A DNA stretch of 64,000 nucleotides, from NCBI GenBank assembly GCA_021773645.1, contig JAJFJU010000026.1, positions 1 to 64,000 of the forward strand, read 5' to 3'. The stretch comes from Gammaproteobacteria bacterium (lineage in GTDB: Bacteria > Pseudomonadota > Gammaproteobacteria > HK1). Position 1 is the stretch's first letter. Each line of letters opens with the position of its first letter. The notes beneath the pieces were generated by a model that was not told the DNA's origin, did not search any database, and saw nothing but the letters and a program-made list of their open reading frames with translations. Position numbers and translations under genes: made by a program. Below are positions 10,639 through 18,555 of this stretch, in pieces.

Positions 10639-12830
10639 CAACGGCTATAAGGCGTTGGCTAGGGGGATCCAGTCCGGCTATTTTCCTGGTGCTGCTGATC
10701 CTCAGCTCGCTGTTCCTCATGAGCGAGGCCACTCAAAATTCTGCGCGCTTTGGTGAGCTCTACTTACTGCTATTTCTGGCCAACGCCCTGGCGATACTAT
10801 TTCTCGCCTTCCTCATCAGCTGGAAGCTGTTCAGCCTGCTACGTCAAGTGCGTCAACGGGTCGGCGGTGCCCAACTCACCATGCGCCTGGTGGCGATGTT
10901 CATGCTGCTATCCCTGACACCGGTTATCGTGCTCTATGCCTTCTCCCTGCAATTCCTCCAGCGTGGCATCGATAGCTGGTTCGATGTGCGCATTGAAAAT
11001 GCTCTGGAAAGCTCACTCGAACTGAGCCGTAGCGCCCTCGATAATCGCATGCGAGAACGCCTTAAGCAGACCAAACTCATGGCCGAAGAGCTCAGTCTCG
11101 CACCACGGGAATTCATCGCTGGACAACTCAATGAGGTGCGCCGCCGCCGCGATGCCTCAGAGCTGGTGCTGATGGCCACCGCGCAGCAGGTTATCGCCAT
11201 GAGTAGCGCCGACCCCACCGCTATCCTGCCGCACCTGCCTGAGGAGGCGATCTTGCTGCAATTGCGCCAAACCGGACGTTATATGGGGCTCGACCCCATT
11301 GCCGATGTCGGGCTGCATATCCGCGTCATTTTGCCCCTGCCCAACGCCTCAACCACCGAGAATGCACTGCTGCTCCAGGCCCTGTTCCCGGTTACCCCAC
11401 GGCTTAATGAGTTGGCCAATGAAGTGCAGTCGGCCTTTGCGCAATATCGTGAGCTCGCCTACCTGCGCAAACCGCTAAAGCTTAGTTTCATTCTCACCCT
11501 GTCGCTGGTGTTACTACTCAGCGTGCTGGGGGCCATTTGGGCAGCCTTTTATTCCGCCCACCGCTTAGTGGCCCCACTACGGGATCTTGCCCGCGGTACC
11601 CGTGCAGTGGCCGGTGGTGATTACGGCACCCGACTACCCGGCTCCGGTAGCGATGAAATTGGCTTTCTGGTGGATTCCTTCAATGATATGACCGCAAAGC
11701 TTGGCCGCGCCCGCGACGAAACCCGCCTTAGCCAGCAGCAGGTAGAAGAACAACGAAGCTATCTTGAGGCCATATTGAGTCATATGTCTGCCGGCGTGCT
11801 GACCCTAGATCAACAAGGCCAGCTGCACACCGCAAACCAGCGGGCAGGGCAAATCTTAGACCTCGAATTACGTGGCCAGGAAGGCCTTAGTCTGACGGCG
11901 CTTGCACAACGCTATCCCCACATAGTTGGGCTGGTAGAAAGCGTACAGGAGAAGCTGGAGGCACGAAGCGCAGACTGGAGCGAGGAAATCATCTTGCAGG
12001 GTGAAAGTGCCCGCCAGGTACTCATGTGCCGAGGCACTCCGCTAACCAGCGTGGACGGTCCCTCACCCGGACATGTCATCGTCTTCGAGGATATTACCGC
12101 GCTGGTCCAGGCCCAACGGAATGCCGCCTGGAGTGAGGTGGCACGCCGTCTGGCTCACGAGATTAAAAACCCCCTCACCCCGATTCAGCTCTCCGCCGAG
12201 CGCCTGCGACAGAAATACCTGCCCATTCTTGAGGAAGAACAAGGTGCCACTCTGGACCGTCTCACCCACACCATCGTGCAGCAGGTGGAGGCATTAAAAG
12301 GTATGGTTAACGCCTTCTCCAGCTATGCTCGCAGCCCGCAAAGCCACCCCTGCACCCTCGATCTCGGTAGCCTGGTAAATGACGTCACCGAGCTCTACCG
12401 CAGCAATCGCGCCGGCACCACCGTCCACTGTCATATTGAAAAAGACTTACCCTTGATAGAGGCTGACCCGGACCGCCTCCGGCAAGTGCTGCACAACCTC
12501 GTACGCAATGCCCTGGAGGCGGATACGAATAACGATGCAACGGAGATAAGCATCGAGGTCGAGCGCTACGCCCACAACAATCAAGTTGGTGTCGAATTGC
12601 GCGTCCGCGATCAGGGCAGTGGTTTTTCCGAGGATCTGCTGGCCCAAGCGTTTGAACCTTATGTCACCACCAAAACCAAAGGCAACGGCCTCGGCCTTGC
12701 CATCGTCAAGAAGATCGTCGAGGAGAACGGTGGCATGGTGTGGGCAGAAAATAATTCTGAGGGGGGCGCAAGCATCGTCCTGCGTTTTCCCTTAAGCCAC
12801 CTAACAACAAAGTTAAAGGCTGAAGCATGA
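10635..12830 (+). CDS. NtrY-like membrane sensor histidine kinase
   Basis: This 731-aa kinase has N-terminal membrane segments (about 12-32 and 40-65), a periplasmic part and a third membrane segment near 285-310. A HAMP linker (LVAPLRDLARGTRAVAGGDY), a PAS domain, a HisKA phospho-acceptor box RRLAHEIKNPLTPIQLS and a HATPase_c domain (LHNLVRNALEA, GNGLGLAIVKKIV) follow. I chose ATG 10635, which overlaps the upstream stop; in-frame ATGs at 10617 and 10590 are alternatives that would lie deeper in the DUF4390 gene. It is coupled by a 4-nt overlap to the NtrX-like regulator. The signal it senses is unknown; NtrY-type kinases are tied to nitrogen or redox control. Confidence 0.92.
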   Translation: MTTAIRRWLGGSSPAIFLVLLILSSLFLMSEATQNSARFGELYLLLFLANALAILFLAFLISWKLFSLLRQVRQRVGGAQLTMRLVAMFMLLSLTPVIVLYAFSLQFLQRGIDSWFDVRIENALESSLELSRSALDNRMRERLKQTKLMAEELSLAPREFIAGQLNEVRRRRDASELVLMATAQQVIAMSSADPTAILPHLPEEAILLQLRQTGRYMGLDPIADVGLHIRVILPLPNASTTENALLLQALFPVTPRLNELANEVQSAFAQYRELAYLRKPLKLSFILTLSLVLLLSVLGAIWAAFYSAHRLVAPLRDLARGTRAVAGGDYGTRLPGSGSDEIGFLVDSFNDMTAKLGRARDETRLSQQQVEEQRSYLEAILSHMSAGVLTLDQQGQLHTANQRAGQILDLELRGQEGLSLTALAQRYPHIVGLVESVQEKLEARSADWSEEIILQGESARQVLMCRGTPLTSVDGPSPGHVIVFEDITALVQAQRNAAWSEVARRLAHEIKNPLTPIQLSAERLRQKYLPILEEEQGATLDRLTHTIVQQVEALKGMVNAFSSYARSPQSHPCTLDLGSLVNDVTELYRSNRAGTTVHCHIEKDLPLIEADPDRLRQVLHNLVRNALEADTNNDATEISIEVERYAHNNQVGVELRVRDQGSGFSEDLLAQAFEPYVTTKTKGNGLGLAIVKKIVEENGGMVWAENNSEGGASIVLRFPLSHLTTKLKAEA

Positions 12831-14179
12831 GTGCTCATATACTGGTGGTGGACGACGAGCCGGACATCCGGCTACTGGTACAAGAAATTCTTCAGGATGA
12901 AGGCTATGAAGTCGTGGTAGCGGAAAATGCCGCTGCGGCCCGCGAGGCCCGTCAGGCTCGCCGCCCGGATCTCATCCTGCTGGATATCTGGATGCCCGAT
13001 ACCGACGGCATCAGCCTATTGCGGGAATGGACCGAAAGCGGCCAATCCAATCCCCCGGTGATCATGATGTCGGGCCACGGCACGGTAGAAACTGCGGTAG
13101 AGGCGACCCGTCACGGGGCCTACGATTTCCTCGAAAAGCCCCTCTCCCTAGCCAAATTGCTACTCACCGTCCGCCACGCCCTGGAAAACACTCTTCTTGT
13201 CCAGGAGAACCTTGGCCTTAAGGGGGCTGGTGATAGCCTCGCTGAACCCATTGGCCACAGCGAGGCCATGGCGCAGCTACGCAGCCAAGTACAGCGTATG
13301 GGAAACCATGACACCCCGGTGCTATTAAGTGGTGAAGCAGGCTGCGGCAAGGAGATCTGCGCCCACTATCTACACCAACAAAGCGCCCGCCGTAACGGCC
13401 CTTATGTGCGCGTGGCGGTGGCTGGCAAGGGCAACGCCAACGTACTCACAGAGCTATTCGGCAGTGAAACAGATGGCGAAATTCATTTTGGCTCCCTGGA
13501 GCAAGCCAACGGCGGTACCGTACTGCTCTCGGATATTGCCGACATGGATGAGGAAACCCAGGTCAAGCTGCTCGGGGCCCTGCAACACGGCAGTTTTTTG
13601 CGCAGTGGTGGCAGTGAGGAAGTGAAGGTGGATATCCGACTCATCAGTGCCACCCGCCGGGATCTTGCCCAAGAGGTCAAGAACGGGCGCTTTCGTGAGG
13701 ATCTCTACTACCATCTGAATGTGTTGCCACTAACCGTACCTCCGCTGCGAGAGCACGCCGAAGATATCCCGGAACTGCTGGAGTACTACGTCAACCAACT
13801 CGCCGTCCGTGAACAGCTCCCTTATCGCCACTTTAGTGTGGCCGCACAAAATCGCCTGCGCCACTATCCCTGGCCCGGCAACATCCGTGAGTTAGGCAAT
13901 ATCGTACAACGCCTGTTGATCCTCGGCAGCGGTCCGGAAATAGATGCTCCTGAGGTAGACCAGGCCTTGGGAGAGGGACGTGATGCCGCCGTCAATGCCG
14001 TCAGCCCCGATCTGGGAATTCCCCTGAAAGAGGCGAGGGAAAACTTTGAGCGCAGCTATCTGGAACAACAACTACTAGAGGCCGGAGGCAGCATCAGCGA
14101 GGCGGCGAGGCGCAGTGGTCTGGAACGCACTCACCTTTATCGCAAATTGCGCAGCCTCGGCATCCAGCGCCGTAGCTGA
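12827..14179 (+). CDS. NtrX-like response regulator with degenerate sigma54 domain
   Basis: This 450-aa regulator has a receiver domain (phospho-acceptor Asp53 in LILLDIWMPD), an AAA+ domain of the sigma54-activator type and a C-terminal Fis-type helix-turn-helix (ISEAARRSGLERTHLYRKL). The AAA+ domain keeps a Walker A (GEAGCGKE) and the FREDLYYHLNV segment. The loop that normally carries GAFTGA is shortened to LFGSETDGEIHFGSLEQA, and the Walker B acidic pair is altered (LLSDIADM in place of LDEIGDM). GAFTGA is the known sigma54 contact, so this protein probably does not activate sigma54-RNA polymerase and may act as a sigma70-type activator or repressor. It is the cognate partner of the kinase upstream. 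Confidence 0.92.
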   Translation: MSAHILVVDDEPDIRLLVQEILQDEGYEVVVAENAAAAREARQARRPDLILLDIWMPDTDGISLLREWTESGQSNPPVIMMSGHGTVETAVEATRHGAYDFLEKPLSLAKLLLTVRHALENTLLVQENLGLKGAGDSLAEPIGHSEAMAQLRSQVQRMGNHDTPVLLSGEAGCGKEICAHYLHQQSARRNGPYVRVAVAGKGNANVLTELFGSETDGEIHFGSLEQANGGTVLLSDIADMDEETQVKLLGALQHGSFLRSGGSEEVKVDIRLISATRRDLAQEVKNGRFREDLYYHLNVLPLTVPPLREHAEDIPELLEYYVNQLAVREQLPYRHFSVAAQNRLRHYPWPGNIRELGNIVQRLLILGSGPEIDAPEVDQALGEGRDAAVNAVSPDLGIPLKEARENFERSYLEQQLLEAGGSISEAARRSGLERTHLYRKLRSLGIQRRS

Positions 14180-14256
14180 ATCTCCCAGTACTTGGACTTT
14201 CCCATGCTATTTTCGCAGAATGCCCGCTGGGCGTTATCAGGGGTGCTTTTCCAACC

Positions 14257-15630
14257 ATGAAAATCATCATTCTCGGTGCGGGACAGGTAGGCAGCTCGCT
14301 GGCCGCCAGCCTCGCCAATGAAGCCAACGACATTACTGTAGTAGACGAAGACGGGGAGCAACTGCGTCTGCTCCAGGATCACCTCGATCTGCGCACCGTA
14401 CGTGGACACGCCGCCTATCCGCATATCCTCGAGCAAGCGGGTGCAGAAGATGCCGATATGTTGGTGGCCGTTACGGATAGTGACGAGACCAATATGATCG
14501 CCTGTCAGGTGGCCTTCACGCGCTTTCATACCCCGACAAAAATTGCCCGCATTCGGGCACCGGAATTTGCCAGCGAAAAGGCCTTATTCTGCCAGGAAGC
14601 ACTGCCAATCGACGTAATCATCAGCCCCGAAAAACTGGTGACCCACGCCGTCCAGCGCCTGATTGAAACACCCGGCGCCCTGCAGGTAATGGATTTTGCC
14701 GGCGGCAAGGTGCGGCTGGTGGCTGTTAAGGTTTATCACGAAGGTGCCCTGGTCGGGCATAAACTGAAATCCATCTCGGCACTGGTCCCCGAAATTGAGA
14801 TGCGTATCGCCGCTATCTTCCGCCAAGGGGAATCCATTATCCCCAAACGCGATACCGAACTGGAAGCCGACGATGAAGTCTTCTTTCTGGCCGCTCGGGA
14901 ACATATCGCTGTACTCATTCACAAGTTGGTGAAAATGGATGAGCCGGTACGTAACATCATCCTCGCCGGCGGCGGCAACATTGGCAAACGGCTGGCGCTG
15001 GAGCTGGAAAACAACTATCAAGTCAAACTCATCTGTCACCGCCGTCCGCGGGCCAAAGAGCTTTCCCATGAGCTAGCAAACACCATCGTGCTACAGGGTG
15101 ATGCGGCGGATGAAGAGCTACTGCGAGACGAGAACATCGAGCGCACAGACGTATTTTGCGCAGTCACCAACGATGATCAGGTCAACATTCTCTCGGCCAT
15201 GCTGGCCAAGCGCATGGGTGCCCACAAGGTCATGGCCCTGATTAATCGGCCAGCCTACGTCGATCTGGTTCAAAGCGACATGCTGGATATCGCCATCTCG
15301 CCGCAGCAGGCCACCATCAGCGGCCTACTGACCCATGTGCGACGCGGTGACGTGGTGGCGGTCCATTCCCTACGCCGTGGTGCAGCAGAGGCCATCGAGG
15401 CCATTGCCCATGGCGATACCAAAACCTCACGCGTGGTGGGCAAACGTATCGAACAGCTAAAACTTCCTAAAGGCTGCACCATTGGTGCCATCGTGCGCGG
15501 TGATGAAGTGGTCATGCCGCATCACGAAACCATCATCGAGGCGGATGATCACGTCATTCTGTTTCTGGTAGACAAGCGCCGAGTATCAGAAGTTGAAAAG
15601 CTGTTTCAGGTTGGGATCGGCTTCTTTTAA
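14257..15630 (+). CDS. trkA: Trk potassium uptake regulatory subunit TrkA
   Basis: The 457-aa peripheral protein binds NAD(H) and gates the TrkH channel. It has two RCK units in tandem: Rossmann motif GAGQVGSSLAASL near residues 6-18 and a second GGGNIGKRLALEL near 235-247. Each is followed by a TrkA-C domain. The length equals that of E. coli TrkA (458). The membrane partner trkH follows after 5 nt. Confidence 0.97.
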   Translation: MKIIILGAGQVGSSLAASLANEANDITVVDEDGEQLRLLQDHLDLRTVRGHAAYPHILEQAGAEDADMLVAVTDSDETNMIACQVAFTRFHTPTKIARIRAPEFASEKALFCQEALPIDVIISPEKLVTHAVQRLIETPGALQVMDFAGGKVRLVAVKVYHEGALVGHKLKSISALVPEIEMRIAAIFRQGESIIPKRDTELEADDEVFFLAAREHIAVLIHKLVKMDEPVRNIILAGGGNIGKRLALELENNYQVKLICHRRPRAKELSHELANTIVLQGDAADEELLRDENIERTDVFCAVTNDDQVNILSAMLAKRMGAHKVMALINRPAYVDLVQSDMLDIAISPQQATISGLLTHVRRGDVVAVHSLRRGAAEAIEAIAHGDTKTSRVVGKRIEQLKLPKGCTIGAIVRGDEVVMPHHETIIEADDHVILFLVDKRRVSEVEKLFQVGIGFF

Positions 15631-15635
15631 TCCCC

Positions 15636-17087
15636 ATGCGCAGACCAGCTATACAACGCATTCTGGGGCTATTGCTGATGGTTTTCAGCCTTACTATGCT
15701 GGCACCCTATGGGGTTTCTCGCTGGTATGCCGACGGTGCCGGTGAGGCTTTCCTCACCGCCTTCGGACTCATTCTCGGCAGTGGAATACTCCTCTGGCTG
15801 CCAGTCTGCCGGGTGCGCCGTGAGCTGAAACTGCGTGACGGCTTCATCGTGGTGCTGCTGTTCTGGGTGGGACTGAGCCTCTCGGGGGCGGTGCCCCTGA
15901 TGCTGGCGGAGCATCCCCATATGCGTCTTGCCGACGCCGTCTTCGAATCTATATCCGGACTCACCACCACCGGTGCCACGGTACTTACCGGCATCGATGA
16001 ACTGCCGCGCTCAATTCTGTTTTATCGCCAGTTCCTGCAATGGCTGGGCGGCATGGGCATCATCGTGTTAGCCGTCGCCATTCTGCCGCTGCTCGGCATC
16101 GGTGGCATGCAGCTCTATCGCGCCGAAACCCCGGGGCCCATGAAGGATCACAAACTCACCCCGCGCATCGCCGAAACCGCCAAAGCCCTCTGGTATATCT
16201 ACCTCGCCCTCACCATCCTCTGCGCCGGGGCCTACTGGCTGGCCGGGATGACACCCTTTGACGCCATAGGACATAGCTTCTCCACCGTGGGTATCGGCGG
16301 ATTTTCCACCCATGATGCCAGCCTCGGTTACTTTGATAGCCCATTGATTGAAGCCATTGCGGTGGTTTTTATGACCATAGCGGGCATAAATTTTGCTCTC
16401 CATTACGCCGCCTGGCATACACTCACTATTCGCGCCTACCGTGGTGAAGAGGAACTAAAGGTTTATCTAATTTTACTCTGTGGACTAGCGATTATTTCCA
16501 CTCTCTATTTGTATTTCAGCGGTACCTTCAGCGGCTTTCTCAACGCCGCCCGCTTCGGCATCTTCCAGGCCGTTTCCATAAGCACTACCACCGGTTTTAC
16601 CACAGCCGGTTACCATGTGTGGCCCAGCTTTCTGCCGGTGCTATTGCTATTTGCCAGCTTCATCGGCGGCTGTGCTGGCTCCACTGGCGGCGGCCTCAAG
16701 GTGATTCGCATACTGCTACTGTTCAAACAGGGTATGCGCGAAATTCTCCGCCTCATCCATCCCAATGCAGAGATACCCATCCGCGTTGGCGGTGCGGCCT
16801 TGCCGGATCGAGTGGTGGATGCGGTGTGGGGTTTTTTTGCCACCTACGTGGCAATCTTTTCATTCTTGCTGCTGGCCCTGATGGCCACCGGCCTAGATCA
16901 GGTCACCGCCTTCTCGGCAGTGGCCGCCAGCATGAATAATCTGGGCCCTGGCTTGGGGGATGTCGGTGCCAACTACGGCATGATTAGTGATACCGCCAAG
17001 TGGTTACTGTCCCTGGGCATGCTGCTTGGCCGACTGGAGATCTTTACCCTGCTGGTGATCCTATCCCCCAGCTTCTGGCGGGCCTGA
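15636..17087 (+). CDS. trkH: Trk potassium uptake membrane protein TrkH
   Basis: This 483-aa integral membrane protein forms the K+ pore. About ten to twelve hydrophobic segments are visible. The four selectivity-filter-like loops are recognisable: ISGLTTTGATVL, FSTVGIGGFSTHD, STTTGFTTAGY and ASMNNLGPGLGDVG. The signature FIGGCAGSTGGGLKVIR is intact. It forms a two-gene operon with trkA. Confidence 0.97.
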   Translation: MRRPAIQRILGLLLMVFSLTMLAPYGVSRWYADGAGEAFLTAFGLILGSGILLWLPVCRVRRELKLRDGFIVVLLFWVGLSLSGAVPLMLAEHPHMRLADAVFESISGLTTTGATVLTGIDELPRSILFYRQFLQWLGGMGIIVLAVAILPLLGIGGMQLYRAETPGPMKDHKLTPRIAETAKALWYIYLALTILCAGAYWLAGMTPFDAIGHSFSTVGIGGFSTHDASLGYFDSPLIEAIAVVFMTIAGINFALHYAAWHTLTIRAYRGEEELKVYLILLCGLAIISTLYLYFSGTFSGFLNAARFGIFQAVSISTTTGFTTAGYHVWPSFLPVLLLFASFIGGCAGSTGGGLKVIRILLLFKQGMREILRLIHPNAEIPIRVGGAALPDRVVDAVWGFFATYVAIFSFLLLALMATGLDQVTAFSAVAASMNNLGPGLGDVGANYGMISDTAKWLLSLGMLLGRLEIFTLLVILSPSFWRA

Positions 17088-17113
17088 GGCCTTTTCACCC
17101 ACAAAGTGAAAAG
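17081..17113. terminator. Possible terminator between trkH and pyrD
   Basis: A small GGCC-TGA-GGCC hairpin followed by TTTT overlaps the trkH stop. It is followed by an 8-bp stem CTTTTCAC/GTGAAAAG with a 7-nt loop. The two genes are convergent and need a terminator, but neither hairpin is strong. Confidence 0.35.
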
Positions 17114-17135
17114 AGGGCGCTACCATTTGCCCTAC

Positions 17136-18092
17136 CTAAGGAGTTCCGTTAAGCACCAATTTCCCGGTGAGTTCCGTAACGCTTTTAAGATCGTGACGGA
17201 CAAGATATTCCAGTAGGCCTGCATTGATCTTCGGACATACCAGTGGGTCGTAAAACAGTGCCGTCCCCACCCCCACCGCACTTGCTCCGGCGAGCATAAA
17301 CTCTATCGCATCTCCCGCTGTCTGCACCCCGCCCTGACCGATGATCGGTACACCATGAGGACGGGCCACCTGATACACCTGATGTACCTTCAATAGCGCC
17401 ACCGGCTTGATCGCAGGGCCGGAAAGGCCACCCTGATTGTTACCCAACTGTGGCTGCCGAGTCTCAATATTGATGGCCATACCCGCCAGCGTATTCATCA
17501 CCGAGAAGGCGCTGGTGCCAGCATCAATACAACGGCGCGCACACTTGGCGATATCGGTCTGATTGGGGGAGAGTTTGGTGATAAGCGGCTTGTCAGTTAC
17601 TGCCCGGCAGACAGCGACCACTCGTGCCGACATTTCCGGGTCATTGCCAAACTGCTGACCACCGGCACGAACATTGGGGCAGGAAATGTTGATCTCGATG
17701 GCGTCGATGGGAGAATCATCGAACACACGGGCAACCTCTGCATATTGCTCCAACGTGGCACCGGCAATATTGGCAATGTAACGGGTTTCGGAAAAATCCA
17801 GACTCGGGAGAATACCGTCCACCACGTGCCGGGCACCGGGGTTTTGCAGCCCAATGGCATTTAGCATACCGCTGCTGGCCTCGTAGACCCGGTGGGTCGG
17901 ATTTCCCAGACGCGCCTCCAAGGTAGTACCTTTGAGACACACTGCACCGGCATCGGCGTTGGAAAAGCCCTGAACCCGCGTGTACTCTTCGCCGAATCCC
18001 ACGCAACCCGAGAGCAAGACCAGCGGCGTGGCCAATTTCAACCCACAGAATTCTACCGCCAACGCGGCCTTATCCGATTCAACTACCGCCAT
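17136..18092 (-). CDS. pyrD: Dihydroorotate dehydrogenase, class 1B type
   Basis: The 318-aa product oxidises dihydroorotate to orotate in pyrimidine synthesis. The FMN barrel shows the class 1 active-site region EINISCPNV with the catalytic cysteine, SVMNTLAGMAI, GGLSGPAIKP and IGQGGVQTAGDAIEFMLAGA. A catalytic cysteine rather than serine, and the lack of an N-terminal membrane extension, indicate class 1B, the NAD-linked form that normally works with the iron-sulfur flavoprotein PyrK. No pyrK is seen here. The ATG at 18092 overlaps the divergent trmL start; a TTG at 18062, preceded by AAGG, would also fit and leave a short gap. Confidence 0.9.
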   Translation of the reverse strand: MAVVESDKAALAVEFCGLKLATPLVLLSGCVGFGEEYTRVQGFSNADAGAVCLKGTTLEARLGNPTHRVYEASSGMLNAIGLQNPGARHVVDGILPSLDFSETRYIANIAGATLEQYAEVARVFDDSPIDAIEINISCPNVRAGGQQFGNDPEMSARVVAVCRAVTDKPLITKLSPNQTDIAKCARRCIDAGTSAFSVMNTLAGMAINIETRQPQLGNNQGGLSGPAIKPVALLKVHQVYQVARPHGVPIIGQGGVQTAGDAIEFMLAGASAVGVGTALFYDPLVCPKINAGLLEYLVRHDLKSVTELTGKLVLNGTP

Positions 18093-18552
18093 GTTCCACG
18101 TCGCCCTCTACCAACCCGAAATCCCGCCCAACACCGGCAACATTATACGCCTGTGCGCCAATGCCGGGGCCACGCTCCATCTCATTCATCCACTGGGCTT
18201 CGCCATGGACGACCGCAAGCTCAAACGCGCCGGGCTCGACTACCATGAGTGGGTGACAATTTCCGAACATGCTGATTTTGAGCACTTTCAAAATACCGTC
18301 AAACCCCGCCGTCTACTAGCCTTTTCCACTCGTGGAAGCTGCCGCTACAGTGACTTTAGTTTTCAGGCCGATGATGCCCTGCTGTTTGGCCCGGAGACTC
18401 GTGGACTGCCAACAGAACTGCTCACCGAGCTTCCGGAAAATCACTGCCTACGGATCCCCATGCGCCCTGATAATCGCAGCCTGAATCTCTCCAATGCGGT
18501 AGCCATCGTGCTCTATGAGGCATGGCGGCAAATGGATTTCTCAGGCGCTTAG
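18091..18552 (+). CDS. trmL: tRNA (cytidine/uridine-34 2'-O)-methyltransferase TrmL
   Basis: This 153-aa SPOUT-class methyltransferase modifies the wobble base of tRNA-Leu species. The start MFHVALYQPEIPPNTGNIIRL (two adjoining parts) is the family N-terminus, which fixes ATG 18091 against a longer upstream frame. The knot region LLFGPETRGLP and RIPMRPDNRSLNLSNAVAIVLYE (two adjoining parts) forms the SAM site. It shares the palindrome CATG with the pyrD start on the other strand. The membrane-protein gene begins 3 nt after its stop. Confidence 0.95.
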   Translation: MFHVALYQPEIPPNTGNIIRLCANAGATLHLIHPLGFAMDDRKLKRAGLDYHEWVTISEHADFEHFQNTVKPRRLLAFSTRGSCRYSDFSFQADDALLFGPETRGLPTELLTELPENHCLRIPMRPDNRSLNLSNAVAIVLYEAWRQMDFSGA

Positions 18553-18555
18553 AAA

